Source of the DNA: Cupriavidus sp. U2
GTDB taxonomy: Bacteria > Pseudomonadota > Gammaproteobacteria > Burkholderiales > Burkholderiaceae
Assembly: GCF_009663685.2 (NCBI RefSeq)
Contig: NZ_RCOG02000002.1
Location: forward strand, 310,001-374,000
Direction of reading: 5' to 3'
Length of the DNA stretch: 64,000 nucleotides
Part shown: positions 53,659-64,000 of the stretch, piece by piece
Numbering within the stretch: the stretch's first letter is position 1
How the letters are laid out: every line of letters begins with the position of its first letter
Position numbers and translations under genes: made by a program
Notes under the pieces: model-generated
Databases searched by the model: none
What the model was told of the DNA's origin: nothing
Seen by the model: the letters and a program-made list of their open reading frames with translations, nothing else

Positions 53659-55158
53659 TCAGGCCGGACGGCGCAGGTGCCAGTCGGTGGCCTGCTGGAA
53701 CGCGTGGGCCACCTGCAGCAGGCGCGCTTCGTCAAAGTAGTTGCCGATGATCTGCAGGCCCACGGGCATGTTGCCGTCGCCAAAGCCGGCCGGCACGCTC
53801 ATGCCGGGCAGGCCGGCCAGGCTGGTGGACAGCGTGAAGATGTCTGCCAGGTACATCTGCACCGGGTCGGCGGTCTTCTCGCCCAGCTTCCAGGCCACGC
53901 TCGGCGCCACCGGGCCCATGATCACGTCGCACTCGGCAAACGCGCGCTGGAAATCGTCGGCGATGATGCGGCGGATTTTCTGCGCCTGCAGATAGTAAGC
54001 ATCGTAATAACCGTGCGACAGCACGTACGTGCCCACCATGATGCGGCGCTTCACTTCCGGGCCGAAGCCTTCGGCGCGGCTCTTCTTGTACATGTCGAGC
54101 AGGTCGCGGTACTCGGCGGCGCGATGGCCGTAGCGCACGCCGTCGAAGCGCGACAGGTTCGACGAAGCCTCGGCCGGCGCGATGATGTAGTACACCGGGA
54201 TCGACAGCTCGGTCTTGGGCAGCGACACGTCCACCAGCGTGGCGCCAAGCTTTTCATACTCGGCCAGCGCGGCGCGCACGGTCTTTTCCACATCGGCGGA
54301 CAGGCCCTTGCCGAAATACTCGCGCGGCAGGCCGATACGCAGGCCGGCCAGCGGCTTGTCGGCGGTGGCGCCGGCGCGCGGCTGGCCCAGCAGGCGGGTG
54401 AAGTCCTCGTCCACGCCACCCAGTTCCGGGGTCAGGCTGGTGGAATCCTTCGGATCGAAGCCGGCCATGCCGTTGAGCAGCATCGCGCAGTCCTCGGCCG
54501 TATGGGCCATCGGGCCGCCCTGGTCCAGCGACGACGCGAACGCGATCATGCCGTAGCGCGACACCCGGCCATACGTCGGCTTGATGCCGGTGATGCCGGA
54601 GAACGATGCCGGCTGGCGGATCGACCCGCCGGTGTCGGTGCCGGTGGCGGCCGGCGCCAGGCCCGCGGCCACGGCAGCGGCCGAGCCGCCCGACGAGCCG
54701 CCCGGCACGCGGTTGGTGTCCCACGGGTTGCGCACGGCGCCCTGGTACGCGTTTTCGTTGGACGAACCCATCGCGAATTCGTCCATGTTGGTCTTGCCCA
54801 GCGTGACCATGCCGGCCGCGCCCAGGCGCTCCACCACGGTGGCGTCGAACGGGCTTTCGTAGTTGGCCAGCATCTTCGAGCCGGCGGTGGACTTCCAGCC
54901 GCGCGTCACGAAGACGTCCTTGTGGGCGATGGGCACGCCGGTCAGCGGCGTGGCCTGGCCGTTGGCGCGGCGCTCGTCGGCGGCGCGGGCCTGGGCCAGC
55001 GTCAGGTCGGGGTTGACGTCGACAAAGGCATTGAGGCTCTTGGCGGCGTCGATGCGGGCCAGGTAGTCGCGGGCGAGTTCCTCGGCGGACACGGAACGGG
55101 CGGCCAGCGCATCGGCAATCTGGCGCAGCGAGGTCTGGTGATCAGCGGAAAAGGTCAT
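53659..55158 (-). CDS. gatA: Asp/Glu-tRNA amidotransferase subunit A
   Basis: A 499-residue amidase-signature protein with the Ser-cisSer-Lys triad Lys80 (AHKDVF), Ser155 (GGSSGGS) and Ser179 (TDTGGSIR). It releases ammonia from glutamine and passes it to GatB to finish Gln-tRNA or Asn-tRNA synthesis. It follows gatC by 52 bases. Confidence 0.97.
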   Translation of the reverse strand: MTFSADHQTSLRQIADALAARSVSAEELARDYLARIDAAKSLNAFVDVNPDLTLAQARAADERRANGQATPLTGVPIAHKDVFVTRGWKSTAGSKMLANYESPFDATVVERLGAAGMVTLGKTNMDEFAMGSSNENAYQGAVRNPWDTNRVPGGSSGGSAAAVAAGLAPAATGTDTGGSIRQPASFSGITGIKPTYGRVSRYGMIAFASSLDQGGPMAHTAEDCAMLLNGMAGFDPKDSTSLTPELGGVDEDFTRLLGQPRAGATADKPLAGLRIGLPREYFGKGLSADVEKTVRAALAEYEKLGATLVDVSLPKTELSIPVYYIIAPAEASSNLSRFDGVRYGHRAAEYRDLLDMYKKSRAEGFGPEVKRRIMVGTYVLSHGYYDAYYLQAQKIRRIIADDFQRAFAECDVIMGPVAPSVAWKLGEKTADPVQMYLADIFTLSTSLAGLPGMSVPAGFGDGNMPVGLQIIGNYFDEARLLQVAHAFQQATDWHLRRPA

Positions 55159-55210
55159 ATCGGGTCGGATGGCGTCTGGATGGGCGACAAGGCAGGGCAG
55201 CGCGCTGCCG

Positions 55211-55510
55211 TCACTCGATGACCTTGGGCACCAGGTACAGGCCGTTCTCGGTGGCCGGGGCGGGGCGCTGGTAGTCCGCGCGGCGGTCGGATTCGGTCAC
55301 CGCGTCGTCGCGCAGGCGCTGGGCGATGTCGCGCACGGCCGACAGCGGATGGGCCAGCGGCTCGATGCCGGTGGTGTCCACCGCCTGCATCTGCTCGACC
55401 AGGGAGAAAAAGTTGTTCAGCTGCACAAGCGTATGCTCGGCCTCGGCATCGCTGGTTTCGATGCGGGCCAGGTGCGCGATGCGCTTGACGTCGGAAAGTT
55501 CGAGAGCCAT
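55211..55510 (-). CDS. gatC: Asp/Glu-tRNA amidotransferase subunit C
   Basis: A 99-residue Gat[19 protein letters not shown] at the start, [25 protein letters not shown] in the middle as in all GatC, and an LVPKVIE end. It clamps GatA to GatB. First gene of the operon. Confidence 0.97.
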   Translation of the reverse strand: MALELSDVKRIAHLARIETSDAEAEHTLVQLNNFFSLVEQMQAVDTTGIEPLAHPLSAVRDIAQRLRDDAVTESDRRADYQRPAPATENGLYLVPKVIE

Positions 55511-55766
55511 GGCGTGGTGCGGCGCTTCTCGCCGGATTCAGTCCTGCGGACTGGAGATGTTGCGGCCGGGCGGGGGAGCGGACGCCGGTTCGGAGCCGGC
55601 GTCCACCCAACCGTCGTCGGGTGGCCGTCGGGGTGCCTGGAAGGGCGCCATGGGCCCGGCGTCTGGCGGGGTGGCCAAGGCGTGCCGGACTGGTGCGCCC
55701 GGGGGGCACCCCAGGATCGTCGAAGTTACAAGTTTTTCAGGGTCCAAACGCCCCGAAACAGCGTGA

Positions 55767-55772
55767 ATTATA
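55767..55772 (-). promoter_or_regulatory. Probable -10 box of the gatC operon
   Basis: On the minus strand the hexamer is a perfect TATAAT in an AT-rich patch of otherwise GC-rich sequence. No good -35 box is seen 17 bases upstream. It would give a leader of about 250 bases before gatC. Confidence 0.5.
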
Positions 55773-57395
<1,623 letters not shown>

Positions 57396-57533
57396 TACGA
57401 GGCAGGGACCGTGGTGGCCTGCGTCGCCCCGTCCCCGCGCCCTTTGATGTCTTCCCCCGCCAGCCCGGACCGCCATGCCCACCAAGGGGCGGGCGGACGC
57501 GCTGGCGGAATGGTTTCGCCTGCGCACCGGTAA

Positions 57534-58568
57534 ATGGATTACTCTCCACCGCCGCTCTTCAAGCAAGGCACATCTGCCGTTGCACGCCTGGTCATCTTCG
57601 TGGCGATCGCGCTGGCGCTGCTGATTGTCGATGCGCGCTTTGACGCCATGCGCGTCGCGCGCCAGGTGGCCGCCACTGTCCTCATGCCCGTGGAACGCCT
57701 GGTGCTGGTGCCGCGCGACGCGCTGCGCGGCGTCCTCGACTACGCCCAGTCGTCGGTCACGCTGACCAATGAAAACCGCGAACTGCGCCGCAGCTCGGTG
57801 GAGCAGGCCAATGCGTCCGTGCGCCAGGCCCAGCTCGAAGCCGAGAACAACCAGCTGCGCAAGCTGCTGAACCTGCAACAGCAGTCGGCCACGCCGGTCA
57901 CGGCGGCCGAAATTCTCTACGACGCCCGCGACCCGTACAGCCAGCGCATCGTCATCGACCATGGCAGCGCGCACGGCCTGCGCGCCGGCTACCCGGTGAT
58001 CGACGAACGCGGCGTGATCGGCCAGGTCACGCGCGTGTCGCCGTTCCAGTCCGAAGTGACGCTGCTGACCGACAAGGACCAGGCGATTCCCGTCCAGGTG
58101 GTGCGCAACGGCCTGCGCAGCGTGGCATTCGGCGGCTCGCGTGCCGGGCTGCTGGACCTGCGCTTCATGGCCGCGTCGGCCGACCTGCAGCAGGGCGACC
58201 TGCTCGTGACGTCCGGGCTGGACGGCACCTATCCGCCGGGCCTGCCGGTGGCGAAGATCGTCCAGATCGAGCGCAAGGCGGACACCGCGTTCTCGCGGGT
58301 GTACTGCGAACCGGTGGCCGGCGTGCGCTCGCATCGCCAGCTGCTGGTGGTGCGCTACGAGTCCGGACTGGGCCCGCGCCCGCAGGAAGAAGCCGCCCCG
58401 ACCAAGGCCGAGAAGGGCGCCCGTTCGGCGGCGGCCCGCGCCGGTGCCGAGCAGAAGGCGGCTGACAAGGCCGCCGACAAGCCCGCCGACAAGGCCGCCG
58501 ACAAGGCCGCCGACAAGGCCGCCGACAAGGCCGCCGACAAGCAGAAATCCCCGGAGCGTTCCCAGTGA
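57534..58568 (+). CDS. mreC: Rod shape-determining protein MreC
   Basis: A 344-residue MreC. One membrane helix (about 18-36), a coiled coil (about 70-110) and the periplasmic beta-barrel domain (about 120-275: RIVIDHGSAHGLRAGYPVID, VTLLTDKDQAIPV) are present. The C-terminal 70 residues are charged and contain seven AADK-type repeats, absent from classical MreC. It links the cytoplasmic MreB filament to periplasmic synthases. It overlaps mreD by 4 bases. Confidence 0.95.
   Translation: MDYSPPPLFKQGTSAVARLVIFVAIALALLIVDARFDAMRVARQVAATVLMPVERLVLVPRDALRGVLDYAQSSVTLTNENRELRRSSVEQANASVRQAQLEAENNQLRKLLNLQQQSATPVTAAEILYDARDPYSQRIVIDHGSAHGLRAGYPVIDERGVIGQVTRVSPFQSEVTLLTDKDQAIPVQVVRNGLRSVAFGGSRAGLLDLRFMAASADLQQGDLLVTSGLDGTYPPGLPVAKIVQIERKADTAFSRVYCEPVAGVRSHRQLLVVRYESGLGPRPQEEAAPTKAEKGARSAAARAGAEQKAADKAADKPADKAADKAADKAADKAADKQKSPERSQ
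58458..58541 (+). repeat. Seven tandem 12-bp repeats in the mreC 3' end
   Basis: Seven copies of a 12-bp unit (GCCGCCGACAAG and close variants) encode AADK (PADK in the third copy). The near-exact repetition is prone to slippage, and 12-bp steps keep the frame. Confidence 0.9.
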
Positions 58569-59077
58569 CGACATCCCAATACCTGCTGCGACCGGTCAAT
58601 CCCGCGTTCATCACGCTGACCTTCGTGCTGGCCTTCCTGTGGAACCTGATGCCCTGGGGCACCACGCTGTGGATCCCCGACATGGTGGCCCTGGTGCTGG
58701 TGTTCTGGAACATCCACCAGCCGCGCAAGGTGGGCATGGGCGTGGCGTTTCTGCTAGGCCTGCTGATGGACGTGCACGATGCGCGGCTGCTGGGCGAACA
58801 CGCGCTGGCCTATACGCTGCTGGCGTACTTCGCGATCACGATCCACCGCCGCGTGCTGTGGTTTTCGGTCTACACGCAGGCGCTGCATGTGATGCCGCTG
58901 CTGTTCATCACCCATGCCGTGCCGGTGGTGATCCGCCTGGCGATGGGCGCGCCGCTGCCGGGCTGGCAACTTCTGGTGGCGCCGCTGATCGAAGCCGTGC
59001 TCTGGCCGATGGCCACCGCATTGCTGCTGGCGCCCCAGCGCCGCTCGGCCGACATCGACGAAACGCGTCCGATCTAG
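58565..59077 (+). CDS. mreD: Rod shape-determining protein MreD
   Basis: A 170-residue integral membrane protein with five or six hydrophobic helices and the LLGLLMDVHDARLLGEHAL motif typical of MreD. GTG start overlapping the mreC stop (GTGA). It completes the membrane MreCD platform of the elongasome. Confidence 0.93.
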   Translation: MTTSQYLLRPVNPAFITLTFVLAFLWNLMPWGTTLWIPDMVALVLVFWNIHQPRKVGMGVAFLLGLLMDVHDARLLGEHALAYTLLAYFAITIHRRVLWFSVYTQALHVMPLLFITHAVPVVIRLAMGAPLPGWQLLVAPLIEAVLWPMATALLLAPQRRSADIDETRPI

Positions 59078-59121
59078 CCCTTCATCCTCCCTGACACCGC
59101 CACGCCGCCCGCAGTACCGCC

Positions 59122-61503
59122 ATGACCGAAATCCGCAACGTCGAACTGGAAATCGGCCGCTTCCGCATCCGCGTGGCGGCGGCAGCCCTGTTCACGGTCA
59201 TCTGCTTTGGCCTGCTGCTCTCCCGCTTCCTGTGGCTGCAGTGGTACAAGCACGACCAGTACTCGGCCAAGGCCGAGGACAACCGCATCTCCGTGGCGCC
59301 GATCGAGCCGAACCGCGGCATCATCATGGACCGCAACGGGGTGATCCTGGCGCGCAACTATTCCGCGTACACGCTGGAAGTGACGCCGTCCAAGCTGACC
59401 GACACGCTCGACAACACGATCGACGAACTGGCCAGGCTGGTGGATATCCAGCCGCGCGACCGCCGCCGTTTCAAACGCCTGCTGGAAGAATCGCGCAGCT
59501 TTGAAAGCCTGCCGATCCGCAGCCAGCTGACCGACGAGGAAGTGGCCAAGTTCTCGGCGCAGCGTTTCCGCTTTCCCGGGGTGGACGTGCGTGCGCGCCT
59601 GTTCCGCCAGTACCCGCTGGGCGAGTCGGCCAGCCACGTGGTGGGCTACCTGGGCCGCATCTCGCAGCGCGACCAGGAGCGGATCGAGGCGATGGACGAG
59701 GCCAACGACGCCGATCCCGCCAAGTACGATCCGCGCAAGGATATCGACAACTACAAGGGCACCAACTACATCGGCAAGATCGGCCTGGAGCAGAGTTACG
59801 AGACCGAACTGCACGGGCTGACCGGCTTCGAGGAAGTGGAAGTCAGCGCCGGTGGCCGTCCGATTCGTACTTTGTCCACGTCGCCGGCCACGCCGGGCAA
59901 CAACCTGATCCTGTCGCTGGACATCCGCCTGCAGCAATTGGCGGAACAGCTATTCGGCGACCGCCGCGGTGCGCTGGTGGCCATCGAGCCGGAAACCGGC
60001 GACATCCTGGCCTTCGTCTCGAAGCCGACCTTCGATCCGAACCTGTTTGTCGAGGGGATCGATTCCAAGACCTGGGACGAACTCAACGGATCGCCGGACA
60101 AGCCGCTGCTGAACCGGCCCCTGCGGGGCACCTATCCGCCGGGCTCGACGTACAAGCCGTTCATGGCGCTGGCGGCACTGACCACGGGCAAGCGCACGGC
60201 GGCCTGGGGCATGCACGATCCGGGCTTCTTCACGCTGGGCAACCACACGTTCCGCGACGACAAGCCGGGCGGTCATGGCTGGGTGGACATGCAGGCGTCG
60301 ATCGTGCAGTCGTGCGATACCTATTACTACGCACTGGCGCGAGACATGGGCGTCAATGCGATCCACGACTTCATGAAGCCGCTGGGCTTCGGCCAGATCA
60401 CGGGCATCGACATCGAGGGCGAAAGCCGCGGCATCCTGCCGTCCACCGAGTGGAAGCGCAAGGCCTACCGCAAGCCCGAGCAGCAGAAGTGGTATGACGG
60501 CGAGACCATCTCGCTGGGCATCGGCCAGGGCTACAACAGCTTCACGATCCTGCAGCTGGCCAATGCGGTGTCGATCCTGGTCAACAACGGCGTGGCGATG
60601 AAGCCTCACCTGGTGAAGGCCGTCGAGGATTCGGTCAACCGCAAGCGCACGCTGACCGTGCCCAAGGAAAGCTACCGGCTGCCGTTCAAGCAGGCCGATA
60701 TCGACGTGATCAAGCGCGCCATGGTGGCGGTGACGCACAACGGCACGGCGGCGCGGGTGTTTGCCGGGGCGGCGTACGAGTCGGCGGGCAAGACCGGCAC
60801 GGCCCAGACCTATACGCTGGGCAAGAACGAGAAGTACAACCACCACGCGATCGACGAACGCAAGCGTGACCACTCGCTGTACACGGCGTTCGCACCGGCC
60901 GACCATCCGAAGATCGCGCTGGCGCTGATCGTGGAGAACGCCGGCTTCGGCGCCGCCGTGGCTGCGCCGATCGCCCGCAAGGTGATGGACTACTACCTGC
61001 TGCGCAAGTGGCCCGAGGAACTGCAGGCCACCGCGCCGCCGCCCGAAGAGGCGCTGCGCGCCGGCAACCGGCCGCCGGTGGATACGCCGAGCGTGTTCAC
61101 CACGGGCGACACCGCCAACGCGGCAACCGCCACCGTGATGCAGACCGCACCGGCTGCCGTCGCGGCCGCCTCGGGCGCCGAGGCTGTCGCCAGCGCACCG
61201 GGGGCCAGCGCCGTGGCCGGGGCATCCGTGCCGGTGCCTGCGGCCCGGGCGACTGCCGCATCCGAGTCGATCGCCATGCAGCTCGATCCGGCCGCCATCG
61301 CGCCGGCATCGGCAGTGGTCACGCTCGACGACCGCATGCTGCAGGCGCTGGGCCACAGCAAGCCGCCGGCATCGGCGCCCAAGGCACCGCCGCCGCACGT
61401 CACACCGGCATCGGCACCCGCCCCGGCACCGCGCATCAGGCCGGCCAGGACCGCCAACCTTGCCCAGGCCGACGCCGCCGGCAAGAAACCAGTTTCAGAG
61501 TAA
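59122..61503 (+). CDS. mrdA: Penicillin-binding protein 2 (elongation transpeptidase)
   Basis: A 793-residue class B PBP. One N-terminal membrane helix (about 14-34), the pedestal domain with RGIIMDRNG, and the transpeptidase with active-site Ser342 in STYK, SCDTYYY as second motif and KTGTAQ as third. E. coli PBP2 has 633 residues; here a tail of about 150 Ala/Pro/Val-rich residues follows the catalytic domain in the periplasm. It cross-links peptidoglycan for side-wall growth together with RodA. Confidence 0.97.
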   Translation: MTEIRNVELEIGRFRIRVAAAALFTVICFGLLLSRFLWLQWYKHDQYSAKAEDNRISVAPIEPNRGIIMDRNGVILARNYSAYTLEVTPSKLTDTLDNTIDELARLVDIQPRDRRRFKRLLEESRSFESLPIRSQLTDEEVAKFSAQRFRFPGVDVRARLFRQYPLGESASHVVGYLGRISQRDQERIEAMDEANDADPAKYDPRKDIDNYKGTNYIGKIGLEQSYETELHGLTGFEEVEVSAGGRPIRTLSTSPATPGNNLILSLDIRLQQLAEQLFGDRRGALVAIEPETGDILAFVSKPTFDPNLFVEGIDSKTWDELNGSPDKPLLNRPLRGTYPPGSTYKPFMALAALTTGKRTAAWGMHDPGFFTLGNHTFRDDKPGGHGWVDMQASIVQSCDTYYYALARDMGVNAIHDFMKPLGFGQITGIDIEGESRGILPSTEWKRKAYRKPEQQKWYDGETISLGIGQGYNSFTILQLANAVSILVNNGVAMKPHLVKAVEDSVNRKRTLTVPKESYRLPFKQADIDVIKRAMVAVTHNGTAARVFAGAAYESAGKTGTAQTYTLGKNEKYNHHAIDERKRDHSLYTAFAPADHPKIALALIVENAGFGAAVAAPIARKVMDYYLLRKWPEELQATAPPPEEALRAGNRPPVDTPSVFTTGDTANAATATVMQTAPAAVAAASGAEAVASAPGASAVAGASVPVPAARATAASESIAMQLDPAAIAPASAVVTLDDRMLQALGHSKPPASAPKAPPPHVTPASAPAPAPRIRPARTANLAQADAAGKKPVSE

Positions 61504-61516
61504 AAGGAGACGCGCC

Positions 61517-62659
61517 ATGGACAAACGCCGCGTCGCATCGACGATCAAGACCGCCCTGACCGGCTTCGACAAGCCGCTGGCGCTGATCGTCTTCCTGCTG
61601 TTCGCCACGGGCATCGTGGCGCTGTATTCGGCCGCGATCGACATGCCGGGCCGCGTGGAAGACCAGCTGCGCAACATCCTGCTGTCGTACGTCGTGATGA
61701 TCGTGATCGCCTACATGCCGACCCAGCTGCTGATGCGGATCGCCGTGCCGCTCTATACCGTCGGGGTGGCGCTGCTGATCGCGGTGGCCATGTTCGGCCT
61801 GATCCGCAAGGGAGCGCGCCGCTGGCTCAATGTGGGCATGGTGATCCAGCCATCGGAGATCATGAAGATCTCGATGCCGCTGATGCTGGCGTGGTACTTC
61901 CAGAAGCGGGAGGGGGTGATCCGGTGGTTCGACTTCGTCGTGGCGCTGATCATCCTGGGCGTGCCGGTGGGCCTGATCGCCAAGCAGCCGGACCTGGGCA
62001 CCGGCCTGCTGGTGCTGGCCGCCGGCCTGTACGTGATCTATTTCGCCGGGCTGTCGTGGAAGATCATCCTGCCGCTGCTGGGCCTGGGCGTCGTGGCGAT
62101 CACGCTGCTGATCAGCTATGAAAGCCAGATCTGCGCGCCGGGCGTGAGCTGGCCGATCCTGCACGATTACCAGCAGCACCGCGTGTGCACGCTGCTGGAC
62201 CCGACCACCGACCCGCTGGGCAAGGGCTTCCATACCATCCAGTCGATCATCGCGATCGGCTCGGGCGGCGTCACGGGCAAGGGCTGGCTCAAGGGCACGC
62301 AGACGCACCTGGAGTTCATTCCCGAAAAGCACACCGACTTCATCTTCGCGGTGTTTTCGGAGGAATTCGGGCTGATCGGCAATGCCGTGCTGCTGGTCCT
62401 GTATCTGCTGCTGATCTTCCGCGGGCTTTATATTGCGGCCAACGCGCCGACATTGTTCTCGCGGCTGCTGGCCGGCTCGATCACGCTGATCTTCTTCACC
62501 TACGCCTTCGTGAACATGGGCATGGTGAGCGGGATCCTGCCCGTGGTGGGCGTGCCGCTGCCGCTGTTGAGTTACGGTGGTACCGCGCTGGTGACGCTGG
62601 GCATGGGGATCGGCATCCTGATGAGCATTTCGCGACAGAAGCGGCTCATCCAGACCTGA
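61517..62659 (+). CDS. rodA: Peptidoglycan glycosyltransferase RodA
   Basis: A 380-residue SEDS protein with about ten membrane helices. KGARRWLNVGMVIQPSEIMK, ILVLAAGLYVIYFAG-like helices, FIPEKHTDFIFAVFSEEFG and the end LPLLSYGGTALVTLGMGIGI are the SEDS signatures, including the catalytic Asp region. It polymerises glycan strands with PBP2. AAAGGAGA before the ATG fixes the start 13 bases after mrdA. Confidence 0.97.
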   Translation: MDKRRVASTIKTALTGFDKPLALIVFLLFATGIVALYSAAIDMPGRVEDQLRNILLSYVVMIVIAYMPTQLLMRIAVPLYTVGVALLIAVAMFGLIRKGARRWLNVGMVIQPSEIMKISMPLMLAWYFQKREGVIRWFDFVVALIILGVPVGLIAKQPDLGTGLLVLAAGLYVIYFAGLSWKIILPLLGLGVVAITLLISYESQICAPGVSWPILHDYQQHRVCTLLDPTTDPLGKGFHTIQSIIAIGSGGVTGKGWLKGTQTHLEFIPEKHTDFIFAVFSEEFGLIGNAVLLVLYLLLIFRGLYIAANAPTLFSRLLAGSITLIFFTYAFVNMGMVSGILPVVGVPLPLLSYGGTALVTLGMGIGILMSISRQKRLIQT

Positions 62660-62722
62660 CCCGCTCGCGCCAACGTCACTTTGCTACACTGCCAACCGAA
62701 AAAATTGAATCGGTAAAAGCTT

Positions 62723-63394
62723 ATGAACGCCCAGGACGTCGCCGCTTATCTGCAGAGCAACCCGCAGTTCTTTGAGGACCATGCCGAACTGCTGGCCACG
62801 GTGCAACTGACCAGTCCGCATAGCCATCGGGCCGTGTCGCTCCAGGAGCGCCAGATGGAAATCCTGCGCGAGAAGAACAAGGGGCTGGAACTGAAGCTGG
62901 CCGATCTGGTTCGGCACGGCCACGAGAACGACCGCACGCAGCAGCGCATGCACGCCTGGCAGCTGCGCCTGCTGGCCGAGGCCGATTCGCACGCGCTGCC
63001 GTACGCGGTGCAGGACGGCTTGCAGCAGGTATTCGATGTGCCGGCCGTGGCGCTGCGCCTGTGGAACGTGGGCGAAGCGTTTGCCCATATCGAAGTGGCG
63101 CAGGGCGCCAGCGACGACCTGCGCCTGTTCGCCGAAGGCCTGCGCGCACCGTACTGCGGCGCCAACAGCGGCTTCGAGGCAGCCAGCCTGCTGGAGCGCG
63201 ACGACATCGCGTCGCTGGCCATGGTGACGCTGCGCGTGCCGGCCCGCCCCGGCGACGATGGCCCGGGCGCCGCGTTCGGCCTGCTGGTGCTGGGCTCGCC
63301 CGAGCCGCGCCGCTTCCACGAAGGCATGGGCACCGCCTACCTGGGGCAAATCGGCGAAGTGGCCGGCGCCGCCCTGAACCGCCTGCGCGACTGA
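62723..63394 (+). CDS. DUF484 family protein
   Basis: A 223-residue protein. The start MNAQDVAAYLQSNPQFFEDHAELL is the DUF484 hallmark; a helical segment (residues about 35-70) leads into a GAF-like domain. It commonly lies between dapF-type genes and xerC in proteobacteria, as here before xerC. Its function is not established. Confidence 0.92.
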   Translation: MNAQDVAAYLQSNPQFFEDHAELLATVQLTSPHSHRAVSLQERQMEILREKNKGLELKLADLVRHGHENDRTQQRMHAWQLRLLAEADSHALPYAVQDGLQQVFDVPAVALRLWNVGEAFAHIEVAQGASDDLRLFAEGLRAPYCGANSGFEAASLLERDDIASLAMVTLRVPARPGDDGPGAAFGLLVLGSPEPRRFHEGMGTAYLGQIGEVAGAALNRLRD

Positions 63395-63410
63395 GTCTCG
63401 CTGTTCCACC

Positions 63411-64000
63411 ATGCGCAAGCGCCAGCCGGGCAAGGGTGATGCCGTGACGGACACACCGGCCCCAGCGGACCCAGCGGCCACCGCCATGGCGGAAAAGCCA
63501 GTTCCCGATCCGCTGGTGCTGCGCTACCTGGACTGGCTCGCCACCAATCGCAAGCTGGCCGACCACACGCTGACCAGCTACGCGCGCGATCTGTCCGTGC
63601 TGCAGGAATCCGCCACGCGCTTTGCCGCTGGCGTGCCGCTGCTGTCGCTGGAAACCAGACATATCCGATCCTTCGCCGCGCGGCTGCACGGCAGCGGCCT
63701 GTCGGCGCGCACCATCGCGCGCACGCTGTCCGGTTGGCGCGGCTTCTTTCTGTGGGCGGCGCGGCATGGCCATGGCGTGACCGCCAATCCGGTGGATGGG
63801 GTGCGGGCGCCCAAGCGCGGGCAGCCGCTGCCCAAGGCGCTGTCGGTGGAACACGCCGTGGCGCTGGTGGCGCACCGGCGCGGCGACACGGCCGAAGCCA
63901 TCCGCGACCAGGCCGTTTTCGAAGTGTTCTATTCCAGCGGGCTGCGGCTGTCGGAGCTGATCCAGCTCGACGTGCGCTATACCGAAGAAGGCGAGTACCG
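63411..64000 (+). CDS. xerC: Tyrosine recombinase XerC (3' end outside the window)
   Basis: About 196 residues are visible. VLRYLDWLATNRKLADHTLTSYARDL and the following helices form the N-terminal core-binding domain; the catalytic domain begins with AIRDQAVFEVFYSSGLRLSEL, whose SGLRLSE holds the first catalytic Arg. The remaining Lys, His, Arg and Tyr lie beyond the window. XerC with XerD resolves chromosome dimers at dif. About 25 low-complexity residues precede the usual start, so translation may begin at the GTG (63444) or ATG (63486) instead. Confidence 0.93.
   Translation, partial: MRKRQPGKGDAVTDTPAPADPAATAMAEKPVPDPLVLRYLDWLATNRKLADHTLTSYARDLSVLQESATRFAAGVPLLSLETRHIRSFAARLHGSGLSARTIARTLSGWRGFFLWAARHGHGVTANPVDGVRAPKRGQPLPKALSVEHAVALVAHRRGDTAEAIRDQAVFEVFYSSGLRLSELIQLDVRYTEEGEY

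Noticed and set aside
63411-64000. Phage or island integrase
   Set aside because: The sequence, length of the N-terminal domain and the DUF484 neighbour fit the chromosomal dimer-resolution recombinase XerC; no island features are near.

Overview
The window looks like a chromosomal segment of a high-GC betaproteobacterium of the Burkholderiaceae, most like Cupriavidus or Ralstonia. The grounds are the strong G/C bias at third codon positions, the family types (Bug/TctC receptor, beta-class glutathione transferase, OmpC-like porin) and the gene sets gatCAB, mreBCD-mrdA-rodA, minCDE, DUF484-xerC and kdpFABC-DE. The assignment comes from reading the proteins, not from a database search.

Positions 1 to about 7,950 are an accessory region with visibly lower GC and different codon use. 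It holds a two-gene operon (an unrecognised protein cut by the window edge, then a 1,289-residue helicase), a remnant of an IS5-type transposase, an Mrr-type restriction endonuclease, a cyclic-phosphate-processing receiver protein, a 62-residue ORF and a uracil-DNA-glycosylase-like protein. It ends in a gene-free stretch with a candidate structured RNA, a strong terminator and the C-terminal stub of a methyltransferase. The whole resembles a defence island, but only the Mrr gene has a clear defence-related family.

From 8.2 to 25.9 kb lie mostly single genes: a MazG-like pyrophosphohydrolase, a DUF72 protein with a lysine/alanine tail, a DEAD-box protein whose ATPase motifs have decayed, a CBS pair protein, two MFS efflux pumps, an exported glutathione peroxidase, an oxygen-binding di-iron protein behind a perfect FNR box, a glutathione transferase, a fumarylacetoacetate-hydrolase family enzyme, two M20 peptidases, an AraC regulator, a Bug receptor, two divergent orphan response regulators (one lacks the conserved lysine) and a porin.

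From 26.3 to 38.5 kb come minCDE (division-site placement), corA (Mg2+/Co2+ transport) and the complete kdp potassium system. A small membrane-protein ORF is translationally coupled to kdpF, a KdpE-box-like tandem repeat lies upstream, and a nested palindromic element separates kdpC from kdpDE.

From 38.6 to 50.5 kb is the most unusual part. Two proteins built from trimeric-autotransporter head and neck repeats, without signal peptide or membrane anchor, flank a Sel1 protein and a three-gene transglutaminase / amidoligase / ATP-grasp / alpha-E cluster of the kind predicted to make or attach peptides.

From 50.5 to 64 kb are housekeeping genes. On the minus strand is gatC-gatA-lipoprotein-hydrolase-gatB, for amidation of misacylated tRNA with two extra genes inside. 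On the plus strand are mreB-mreC-mreD-mrdA-rodA (cell elongation), a DUF484 gene and the start of xerC.
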